A DNA stretch of 64,000 nt from JAJRRS01 sp965230275. Its GTDB lineage: Bacteria; Planctomycetota; Phycisphaerae; Phycisphaerales; Phycisphaeraceae. The stretch's first letter is position 1. Each line of letters begins with the position of its first letter. The notes beneath the pieces were generated by a model, which was not told the DNA's origin, searched no databases, and was given only the letters and a program-made list of their open reading frames with translations. The DNA lies in assembly GCA_965230275.1 (NCBI GenBank), contig CBDDKO010000002.1:124001-188000 (forward strand), read 5' to 3'. The translations under genes and the position numbers were made by a program. Positions 1-6,632 of the stretch are shown piece after piece.

Positions 1-1
1 C

Positions 2-238
2 GCCCGTCACCTGGACGCCGCCAACCGCGCCCTGAAGACCGAGGTGCGGATGCGTGGCCCGATGCCGTGCCCGATCGCCCGCATCGCGGACCACCACCGC
101 CAGCAGATCGAACTGATCGCCGCACCGCCCCATGCCGCGGGCCGCCTGCAAAAACTGATGACCGAACTGCGTAACAGCAAGCTGCTGATTTCCGACGCGA
201 CCACCGCGGTGGACGTCGACCCGGTAGCGCTCCTTTAA
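2..238 (+). CDS. priA: Primosomal protein N' (PriA helicase), C-terminal fragment
   Basis: The frame is open from the window edge, so only about 78 C-terminal residues are present. It ends in DVDPVALL, the typical PriA C-terminus (VDVDP[VY]SxL), preceded by RMRGPMPCPIARI, matching the C-terminal domain that follows the helicase core. PriA is the 3'-to-5' helicase that recognises stalled forks and reloads the replisome. The stop overlaps by 4 bp the stop of the convergent PEP-CTERM gene, so the two transcripts run into each other. Helicase motifs and zinc-binding cysteines lie outside the window; identity rests on the tail alone. Confidence 0.8.
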   Translation, partial: ARHLDAANRALKTEVRMRGPMPCPIARIADHHRQQIELIAAPPHAAGRLQKLMTELRNSKLLISDATTAVDVDPVALL

Positions 239-1239
239 TTCCTACCGCCACGCATCAAGCAAGCACTCGCGCCGATACCCATCAGCATCAGCGACACGGG
301 TTCGGGCACCACGCCCCCGGGTGATGGCGGGGTGCCCGTATTCCAGTTGTTCAGGACGATGTCCAGGTCGGCCAGCCCGACAAAGTTGTCGCCGGTCGGG
401 TCGGCCAGCGGGTCGCCCGGTGGGATCGCCTGGTTCCAGTTGTTGAGGATGATGTCCAGATCGCTCAGCCCGACAAACCCGTCGCCGTCCAGGTCGCCCG
501 GCAGCGGGGGAGCGATCAGGTTGTCCTCGATCCACGTCACGGCCAGGCCCTCACTGATCGGGTCCACCTGCGGCGCGTCACCGACATAGATGATGTTGTT
601 CGAGCCGTCACGCTGGTAGTGTGCGTTGAACAGCAGGTAGACCGGCTCGCTGTCGGTCAACCCGGACATGGTGAACTTCATCGACGCGAGATAGAGCCCG
701 TCTGTCGGATTCGCGCCGCCGCCCCCGAAAGCCCCGAAGTCGATGTGCTTGTGGATCAAACCGCTCGGGCTGGTACCTTCGAGCACGAATCCTGCCACGT
801 CGTTCGGTGAGCCATCCACAGTGATGTTGGTCGAGGGGGACAAACGGAATTGAAGCGTCGTGCCGTCGGTCGGTGCCGCAAAGTCCACGGCCCCCTGGCC
901 GTCCCAGAACAACAGGTTGGCATCGACCTGGGTGTCGGGGTGGGTGATGGCCAGGGCGTCGAACGCCAGGTCGGTCGAAGGTGGCAGCGAGTAAGTGGGG
1001 GTGTTGTAGAACCCCGGTGCGCCCGTCGCGTAGATGCCGCCGGGAAAGAAACTGACAAAAGTCTCTGTGAACACGCGATACCCAATGACCTCAGTTTCGA
1101 GGTCGAAGTCGTAGAACCCGGTATCGATGGTGCCGTTGTCGTTGAAGACGAGGATATCGATGTGCTCTTGTGCCTCGGCGGTGGTGGCAGCACTGAAACA
1201 GATCAACGCGGCGGTAAGGCTGAGGATCAGGCGATGCAT
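235..1239 (-). CDS. Exported PEP-CTERM protein with two dockerin-like repeats
   Basis: 334 residues. Residues 1-23 form a signal peptide ending TTAEAQ. The body resembles the product of the next gene upstream (1318-2106): both open with a D[IL][LM]V[FY]..NG.I.TG.YDFD motif and share a later H[KD]H[IV][DE]F segment followed by G.YL.S..F and [SE][DE]P[VI]Y. Two calcium-loop repeats of dockerin type (DxDGDGFVGL...LNNWN and DPTGDNFVGL...LNNWN) follow. The tail is VVPEPVSLMLMGIGASACL plus a basic end, a PEP-CTERM sorting signal normally handled by an exosortase. The H.H motif and the tail recall PEP-CTERM proteins reported as Zur-repressed (all3515-like); that link is an inference. Shine-Dalgarno AAAGGAGT lies just upstream. 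Confidence 0.85.
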   Translation of the reverse strand: MHRLILSLTAALICFSAATTAEAQEHIDILVFNDNGTIDTGFYDFDLETEVIGYRVFTETFVSFFPGGIYATGAPGFYNTPTYSLPPSTDLAFDALAITHPDTQVDANLLFWDGQGAVDFAAPTDGTTLQFRLSPSTNITVDGSPNDVAGFVLEGTSPSGLIHKHIDFGAFGGGGANPTDGLYLASMKFTMSGLTDSEPVYLLFNAHYQRDGSNNIIYVGDAPQVDPISEGLAVTWIEDNLIAPPLPGDLDGDGFVGLSDLDIILNNWNQAIPPGDPLADPTGDNFVGLADLDIVLNNWNTGTPPSPGGVVPEPVSLMLMGIGASACLMRGGRN

Positions 1240-1317
1240 GACAATACTCCTTTGGATGGTTCGTCTGAAACGACGTGCCAGCGGTCAGGCCGGCACGCCG
1301 GAAGGATAAAAGAGTGA

Positions 1318-2106
1318 TTAGCGGTTACGCCGACGAACGGCCGCGAGTGCCAGACCGGCCGAGGCCAGCATCAGGCTCGACGGCTCGGGGACGAGGTTGG
1401 CCTCAACCCACTCTTCAGCCTCTTCGATGGCTTCGTCAAGGCCCGGTTCGGGTAGGCCGTATCCGGCGACGAAGTAGATCGGGTCGGACTGCAGCGCGTT
1501 GCTGGTGTCGAACGTCAGGGAGAACAGGTAGATGCCGGCGCTGGCGGTGGCGTCGGGCTCATCGATGATGAACTCGACGTGGTCGTGCGCGAGGCCGCTG
1601 CTGTCGGAGATCCAGGGGCTGACCGAACCGGCCGGCGTCGAGCTGCCGCCGTCGAGGGTGATCAGACCGAAGCCCTTTTCAACCTCGAGGTCGTGGGGGG
1701 TAGCGCCGAAGCTCACGGCCCCGGTGCCGTCCCAGTAAGCGGCGTTGACGCCGAGACCGGGCATGACATTGGCGGTGATCGTCAGCGCCGTGTTGGCCGG
1801 GAAGAAGAAGTTCTGCCCGTCGGGGTCAAGCGGGGCGGCGCCGTCGGTGACGATCCCGGGCTCGTCGACACCGGGCTTGCCGATACCTTCCCAGTTGTCT
1901 TCCAGTTCGGTGACATAAACGAAGGTCGGCCCGGGGGCGGTGACCAGGCCCGAGCCCCCGTCGAAGTCATAGTGGCCGGTCTTGATCTTGCCGTTCTCGA
2001 CATAGACCATCAGGTCGCCGAGACCACCGTGCGCCAGGGCCTGTGAGGCCGTAGCTCCGGTGAACAGTGAGGCGGCCAGAACCGCGGTGGTGAACTTGTA
2101 CTGCAT
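1318..2106 (-). CDS. Exported PEP-CTERM protein, paralogue of the next gene
   Basis: 262 residues from the ATG at 2106, which has AAGGAG eight bases upstream; a longer open frame (to 2343) only shadows the next gene. Residues 1-27 are a signal peptide ending SQALAHG. The body is paralogous to the 235-1239 product (LMVYVENGKIKTGHYDFD, HDHVEF, GIYLFSLTF, SDPIYFV) but has no dockerin repeats: its last body segment EEWVEANL runs straight into VPEPSSLMLASAGLALAAV and an Arg-rich end. Probably anchored or sorted at the envelope by the PEP-CTERM system. Function unknown; the paired histidines would suit metal binding, and the Fur-family regulator lies 1.3 kb away. Confidence 0.85.
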   Translation of the reverse strand: MQYKFTTAVLAASLFTGATASQALAHGGLGDLMVYVENGKIKTGHYDFDGGSGLVTAPGPTFVYVTELEDNWEGIGKPGVDEPGIVTDGAAPLDPDGQNFFFPANTALTITANVMPGLGVNAAYWDGTGAVSFGATPHDLEVEKGFGLITLDGGSSTPAGSVSPWISDSSGLAHDHVEFIIDEPDATASAGIYLFSLTFDTSNALQSDPIYFVAGYGLPEPGLDEAIEEAEEWVEANLVPEPSSLMLASAGLALAAVRRRNR

Positions 2107-2120
2107 GGGTCTTTCTCCTT

Positions 2121-2132
2121 GCCTATATAGGC
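2121..2132. promoter_or_regulatory. Perfect 12-bp palindrome upstream of a PEP-CTERM gene
   Basis: GCCTATATAGGC is a perfect palindrome just upstream of the Shine-Dalgarno site of the 1318-2106 gene and downstream of the stop of the 2156-2896 gene, next to A-rich tracts. It could be an operator or a small hairpin in the leader. There is no direct evidence of function. Confidence 0.3.
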
Positions 2133-2155
2133 GATTACAAAAAAGGGTAAAAAAA

Positions 2156-2896
2156 CTACTGAAGCCCCGGATCGAATAAGTTTTCGGTTTCGCTGTGGTA
2201 GACATCATCGAAGGCGTTGGTCTCCGCGTGTCCGTCGAGATAGCCGTAGTTGGATCGTGCGCTGACGGTGTTGGCCTTGCCGCCGTGGGCGTCGATCTGG
2301 ACCTGGGTATTGGCGATCTTGGCGACGGCGTCACCGGATACACCGAAGGGGGCCCACCCCTCGGCGTGGGGGTGATCGGCGGTGGCGAAGCCGCCCTCGA
2401 ACGCCATCATCAAAAAGTGCACGGTCTTGGTGGGCTGCTGAATCAGGTCGAGGCGGGTGTAGGCCTCTCCACCCCACGGGTTATTCCCGCTCAGGTTCAC
2501 GTCCGCCAGGAAGTTGTTGATGCCGTAGCTTGTCCGCCTGTAGGTCGGTTCGTCCTTGACATGGGGCGAAGGCTCGTCCCAATACAGGCTGTCATCCACC
2601 GGCGACCGCACGATCAACTCCTCGCTGTAATAGTCCTTGAGCGTATTGATCCAGGCGATCTCCTCGTTGGGGGCGACCACACCATGAGGTAGGCCGGCAT
2701 TGATCATCCCGCCGTCGTAGTCGTTCATGTACGCGTAATGCGCTACCTCGAGCTGACGGATCTGGCTCAGACACTTCAGCGTCTGCGCCGACCGACGTGC
2801 CGCGCCCAGCGCCGGCAAGAGGATACCCACCAGCAACGCGATGATAGAAATCACCACGAGCAGTTCGATCAGGGTAAATCCTTGTCGGGTCTTCAT
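2156..2896 (-). CDS. Pseudopilin-like protein with prepilin N-terminal cleavage domain
   Basis: 246 residues. The N-terminus MKTRQG^FTLIELLVVIS is a class III prepilin leader cut after Gly6 by a PilD-type peptidase, followed by a hydrophobic helix to about residue 30. The C-terminal part has HGGKAN...YGYLDGHAE, a looser form of the H-x9-DG signature common in planctomycete pseudopilin-like proteins. These proteins are numerous per genome and usually not linked to type II secretion genes, as here. The gene points the same way as the two PEP-CTERM genes downstream, 49 bp from the first, so co-transcription is possible. Substrate or role unknown. Confidence 0.85.
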   Translation of the reverse strand: MKTRQGFTLIELLVVISIIALLVGILLPALGAARRSAQTLKCLSQIRQLEVAHYAYMNDYDGGMINAGLPHGVVAPNEEIAWINTLKDYYSEELIVRSPVDDSLYWDEPSPHVKDEPTYRRTSYGINNFLADVNLSGNNPWGGEAYTRLDLIQQPTKTVHFLMMAFEGGFATADHPHAEGWAPFGVSGDAVAKIANTQVQIDAHGGKANTVSARSNYGYLDGHAETNAFDDVYHSETENLFDPGLQ

Positions 2897-3001
2897 GACA
2901 AACCTTCAGGACACACGGCCCAGGGACATAAACAATTAATCAAGTTGCACTCGATCCCGGCGAATGCTGGAATCGGTCGACAGACAAGCCAAACAGAGCG
3001 T

Positions 3002-3397
3002 TTAGCAGGAGGGGGGTGGGCCGCGCCGCGATAGGTCGGCCTCGATGATGCGGTTCGTAATGACACAGCCGGGCACGGTGATGGTCTGAGCCTCAGACGG
3101 CGTGATTACGATATGGGGATCGACGAACACCGCCGTTGGCTTGTTGATGCCGGCGAGCATGTCACAGAACTCGCACTTGTGTTCGGTCGGCTTGTCCGGT
3201 GCCGTTTCCTTGTCCTGAGCCGGCTCATGGTTGCAATGTGAATCGGCCGTGTGATGGGCTGAGGTCTCCACGGCATGGTGCGCGTGGTCCAGACAGAGGT
3301 GCAAGCCAAGCGCTGCGCCGCTGACGTAAAACAGCATCGACAGCAAAAGCAGCAAGCCGGTTACACGCTGTCGGGTTGTGCCTGTCAGACGCTTCAT
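3002..3397 (-). CDS. Small His/Cys-rich membrane protein, co-encoded with a Fur-type regulator
   Basis: 131 residues from the ATG at 3397, whose A is the last base of the regulator's TGA stop (TGATG), a classic coupled start; an ATG at 3418 is also in frame. A basic N-terminus and one hydrophobic helix (TGLLLLLSMLFYVSGAALG) anchor or export it. The rest is rich in metal ligands: CLDHAHH, HHTADSHCNH, HKCEFCDML, then a late Cys and a final PPPSC. The CxxC plus the histidine run suit zinc or another soft metal. The pattern recalls DUF2946-like small metal-associated proteins, but I cannot assign the family with certainty. The overlap with a Fur/Zur gene supports a metal role (inference). Confidence 0.65.
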   Translation of the reverse strand: MKRLTGTTRQRVTGLLLLLSMLFYVSGAALGLHLCLDHAHHAVETSAHHTADSHCNHEPAQDKETAPDKPTEHKCEFCDMLAGINKPTAVFVDPHIVITPSEAQTITVPGCVITNRIIEADLSRRGPPPSC

Positions 3398-3774
3398 CAG
3401 TTGTTGCATGCCTCGCATCGGCCGTAGATCACCAGCTCGTGGTCTTCCATCACGAAGCCGGGTGGGACGAGTTCAGAAAAATGCCCCGGACATCCTTCGA
3501 TATCAAACAGCTTGCCGCAGCTTCGGCACTCGAAGTGGTGGTGGTGTTCCTTGCCCGCTAGTTCGTAGGCCGTGCTGCGCTCACCAGGCATATGAAGCTC
3601 GACCAGCCAGCCGGACTCGACCCAGGCGCTCAGTGCCCTGTACACCGTCGCCGAGCCAAGGCTCGGCACACTCTCCCGAGCACCTTCGAGCACCTCATCG
3701 GCACGGACAGGCCGTCCGACGTTCTCGATAAAACGTTGGATCGCCTGTTTCTGATCAGTACGGCGAGTGATCAT
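3397..3774 (-). CDS. Fur-family metalloregulator (Zur-like)
   Basis: 125 residues, near normal Fur length. Residues 1-75 are a winged helix (SATVYRALSAWVESGWLVEL is the recognition region). HHHH at 77-80 and CRSC at 83-86 with C120EAC123 form the structural zinc site and sensor region typical of Fur, Zur and PerR. Such repressors use metal as co-repressor. Whether it senses zinc or iron cannot be settled from sequence; the linked His/Cys-rich protein and the nearby PEP-CTERM paralogues favour zinc. The start lies inside a 28-bp palindrome (3771-3798), so it probably represses itself. No Shine-Dalgarno site is visible; the mRNA may be nearly leaderless. Confidence 0.85.
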   Translation of the reverse strand: MITRRTDQKQAIQRFIENVGRPVRADEVLEGARESVPSLGSATVYRALSAWVESGWLVELHMPGERSTAYELAGKEHHHHFECRSCGKLFDIEGCPGHFSELVPPGFVMEDHELVIYGRCEACNN

Positions 3775-3798
3775 AATGAGAATAGAGTATCAATATCA
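3771..3798. promoter_or_regulatory. Fur/Zur-box-like palindrome over the regulator start
   Basis: Arms TCATAATGAGAAT (3771-3783) and AGTATCAATATCA (3786-3798) are inverted repeats matching at 9 of 13 positions, with a 2-bp spacer. On the minus strand it reads as TGATATTGATA-type hexamer repeats, the style of Fur-family boxes. It covers the start codon (3774) and a weak promoter on the minus strand: TTGACG at 3812-3807, 17-bp spacer, TACTCT at 3789-3784. Autoregulation is inferred. Confidence 0.6.
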
Positions 3799-3918
3799 AT
3801 TAGGTACGTCAAGCAGCTCAGCTTGAAGTAGCCGCTGACCAAGGATTATAGCCAGTATTGATACGTTTAGAAGGGAAATCTGAAGGTGGGGCGCTATTTC
3901 ATAGCTACCGGCGTGGTG

Positions 3919-4674
3919 TTAGTTGCAGTTGCAGCCGCTGACGCCGGTGAGCGGGGGGCGGATCGAGTTGGGCTTGAGTGTCCACCAGAACCAGTGCCCT
4001 GATTCGTGGTACAGCGATTCATGCTGCAGACGCTCGACGTGGCCGTCTGCCATGGCGACGTTGCTACCGTCCACTCCGTGGCGGTACCCGCGCTCTGGCT
4101 TGTGGCCCCAGACCTGGTCCCAGAACGGGTCACCCGCGCCCCAGCGTGCCACGATGCCTTCAACGGTGAGTACCTCCTCGAACGGCTCGACCGCCTGCTC
4201 AGCGATCACGATGATCTCCGAGGCGCTGGGGATACGGTCGGGAATGAAGTCCCACTGATCGAAGTACATCGCGCTGTTGAAGCCGATGGATGAAGGCCGC
4301 TGCCCGTACAGGCGGTTGTCGAATGCCTCAATGATTTCCTCATCGGAGACCGACGGGCACTGCAATACAGAGTCCGGGTCTTCGAGTTGTTTGGGCGACA
4401 TATCCAGGTAAGGCTCGAGATTGGTCTTTGGCGGTTCTGGGCCCTCTTCTGAGTAGGACCCGTCGTCCACGTTCCATATCTTGGTGAACACACCGTGTTC
4501 CGTGGCGTGCATTTCCTGAGCCAGCATGATCTGACCGAGGCGGGCCTTGCACTCGGTGTCCTCTGCCTTCTTCCGCGCCTGGCTGAGCGCGGGCAACAGG
4601 ATCCCGATCATCAGAGCGATGATGGAGATCGTGACCAGAACCTCGATAAGTGTAAATCCCTGCCGTCTAAGCAC
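3919..4674 (-). CDS. Pseudopilin-like protein with prepilin N-terminal cleavage domain
   Basis: 251 residues if translation starts at the GTG at 4674, which has GGAG eight bases upstream and gives (M)LRRQG^FTLIEVLVTIS, a canonical prepilin leader. An in-frame ATG at 4806 would add 44 residues unlike any prepilin leader, so I reject it. The hydrophobic helix runs to IGILLPALSQA. A late segment RHGVDGSNVAMADGHVE is an H-x10-DG variant of the processing-associated signature, and the tail ends in CNCN. It is probably processed by a prepilin peptidase and built into a pseudopilus or displayed in the envelope. It has no secretion genes next to it. Confidence 0.8.
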   Translation of the reverse strand: MLRRQGFTLIEVLVTISIIALMIGILLPALSQARKKAEDTECKARLGQIMLAQEMHATEHGVFTKIWNVDDGSYSEEGPEPPKTNLEPYLDMSPKQLEDPDSVLQCPSVSDEEIIEAFDNRLYGQRPSSIGFNSAMYFDQWDFIPDRIPSASEIIVIAEQAVEPFEEVLTVEGIVARWGAGDPFWDQVWGHKPERGYRHGVDGSNVAMADGHVERLQHESLYHESGHWFWWTLKPNSIRPPLTGVSGCNCN

Positions 4675-4938
4675 GCAGTTAGTCTCCGCCCAATAGGTAT
4701 GGAACGCCCTGAATGATACTCGACCGCTATCGATAATCCATCCGGATTCACCATATTTAGGGCGACTTTTGCCATTTTGACGCCATCGTTTGGTGTAATC
4801 AGACATGACGGCTGCAATACAGCGACGAGCCGGGCGTTAGGCCGATTATGACGGATCACCCGCTTGCGGCTCCCGCCTGAATCGGTCGCAATGGTGGGGG
4901 ATGGGTATCAGTAAGGTCACAACCAGAGGGACACCGCC

Positions 4939-6519
4939 ATGCACGGAACACGCTGTTTTGCCGTACCGATTTCTGCTTGCCTGCTTTCACTTACCGGCCA
5001 CGCTCTTGCTGGGGACTACAACATCGTCGATACCGGGCAGACCGCCTTCTACAACAACACGACCACCATCTCCGCCCCGAGCGTCGGCGATACTTTCTAC
5101 GGCCAGGACGCCCAGTTCACCGGCAACACGCCCAGCTACACCACCAACGGCGACGGCCTGACCGTCCTGGACAACGTCACCAACATGACCTGGACGCAGA
5201 CGGCCGACCTGAACGGTGACGGAGTTATTAATACCAACGACAAGCTCTCGTTCTCCGGCGCACAGGCCTACGTCAACACGCTCAACGCCCAGAGCTACGG
5301 CGGCTACAACGACTGGCAACTGCCCAGCATCAAGCAGCTCTACTCGCTGATCCAGTTCACCGGCATCGATCCGAGCGGCTACACCGGCACCGATACCTCC
5401 GGCCTCACGCCGTTCATCGATGACAGTGTGTTCGGCTTCGACTACGGCGACCAGTCAGCCAACGAACGCATCATCGACGCACAGTTCTGGTCCAGCACCG
5501 AGTACGTCAGCACCACCATGAACGGCGACCACACCGTCTTCGGCGTCAACTTCGCCGACGGACGCATCAAGGGCTACGGCACGGTCGATCCGATGTCAGG
5601 CGGCGACAAGACCCAGTACGTCTACTTTGTCCGCGGCAACACCAACTACGGTATCAACGACTTCACCGACAACGGCGACGGCACCATCTCCGACGACGCC
5701 ACCAGCCTGATGTGGGCGCAAGACGACAGCGGTGCTGCCATGGACTGGGAAGACGCCCTTGGCTGGGTCCAGCAGAAGAACGACGAGAACTACCTCGGCC
5801 ACGACAACTGGCGTCTGCCTAACGTCAAGGAAATGCAAAGCATCGTCGATTACACTCGTTCGCCGGATACCACCAGCTCCGCCGCGATCGATCCCGTCTT
5901 CAACGTCACCAGCTTCACCGACGATGGCGGCGAGACCGACTACCCGCAGTACTGGACCGGCACGACCCACGCCAACATGCAGAACGGCAACTACGCCGCC
6001 TACGTCTGCTTCGGCGAAGCACAGGGCTGGATGGCCACGCCGCCTACGTTCAATTACCAATGGCTAGACGTCCACGGCGCCGGGGCCCAGCGCAGCGATC
6101 CCAAGTCCGGCACGCTCAACACCAGCTCTTCGTACTACCTCGGGCAATACAGCGGTTCCCCCATGTACGGCCACGGGCCACAGGGCGACGTCATCCGCAT
6201 TGATAACTACGTCCGCCTGGTTCGCGACGATACGGTCGCACTAATCGGTGACCTGGATGGTGACGGTTTCGTCGGGCTGGACGACCTGGACCTGATCCTT
6301 AACAACTGGAACCAGAACGTGACCGCCGGCGACCTCACAGCCGGCGACACGAACGGCGACGGATTCGTCGGACTCGATGACCTGGACACGGTCCTGAACA
6401 ACTGGAACACGGGCACACCCCCGGCTGCTCTCAGCACACTGCTCCCCGAGCCGACGACCGCGCTGTTCATCGCTGCGTCTTCCCTGCTGCTCATCACACG
6501 TAGGGCCGGGCGACAATAG
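4939..6519 (+). CDS. Exported DUF1566-like protein with dockerin repeats and PEP-CTERM
   Basis: 526 residues. A signal peptide ends at HALAG. Two DUF1566 (Lcl C-terminal, FimH-like) units follow, each with the hallmark W-x-LP: YNDWQLPSIKQLYSLIQ near residue 119 and HDNWRLPNVKEMQSIVDY near 290, each after a T.LMW or TNMTW segment. Two dockerin-type repeats (GDLDGDGFVGL...LNNWN and GDTNGDGFVGL...LNNWN) precede the tail LLPEPTTALFIAASSLLLI plus a basic end. DUF1566 proteins are surface or extracellular; ligand unknown. GAGGGA lies upstream of the ATG. Confidence 0.85.
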   Translation: MHGTRCFAVPISACLLSLTGHALAGDYNIVDTGQTAFYNNTTTISAPSVGDTFYGQDAQFTGNTPSYTTNGDGLTVLDNVTNMTWTQTADLNGDGVINTNDKLSFSGAQAYVNTLNAQSYGGYNDWQLPSIKQLYSLIQFTGIDPSGYTGTDTSGLTPFIDDSVFGFDYGDQSANERIIDAQFWSSTEYVSTTMNGDHTVFGVNFADGRIKGYGTVDPMSGGDKTQYVYFVRGNTNYGINDFTDNGDGTISDDATSLMWAQDDSGAAMDWEDALGWVQQKNDENYLGHDNWRLPNVKEMQSIVDYTRSPDTTSSAAIDPVFNVTSFTDDGGETDYPQYWTGTTHANMQNGNYAAYVCFGEAQGWMATPPTFNYQWLDVHGAGAQRSDPKSGTLNTSSSYYLGQYSGSPMYGHGPQGDVIRIDNYVRLVRDDTVALIGDLDGDGFVGLDDLDLILNNWNQNVTAGDLTAGDTNGDGFVGLDDLDTVLNNWNTGTPPAALSTLLPEPTTALFIAASSLLLITRRAGRQ

Positions 6520-6632
6520 TAATTGTGATACAAGCGTTCGTTAACCAATATCTAACGCTTCACGTAATACTTAAGTAAATCTATGGACTTTAAGCCCGCC
6601 CCTCGCTACGCTCCGATGTAAGGAGGGCGCGT

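Noticed and set aside
2107..2343. N-terminal extension of the 1318-2106 PEP-CTERM gene
   Set aside because: It overlaps the pseudopilin-like gene, is Pro/Thr/Ser-rich shadow, and lacks a signal peptide; the ATG at 2106 has AAGGAG and a good signal peptide.
4675..4806. ATG start at 4806 for the second pseudopilin-like gene
   Set aside because: The extra 44 residues do not resemble a prepilin leader; GTG 4674 has a Shine-Dalgarno site and a canonical leader.
6532..6560. AAGCGTT/AACGCTT hairpin as a terminator after the DUF1566-like gene
   Set aside because: Only 7 bp with a long loop and no T-run.
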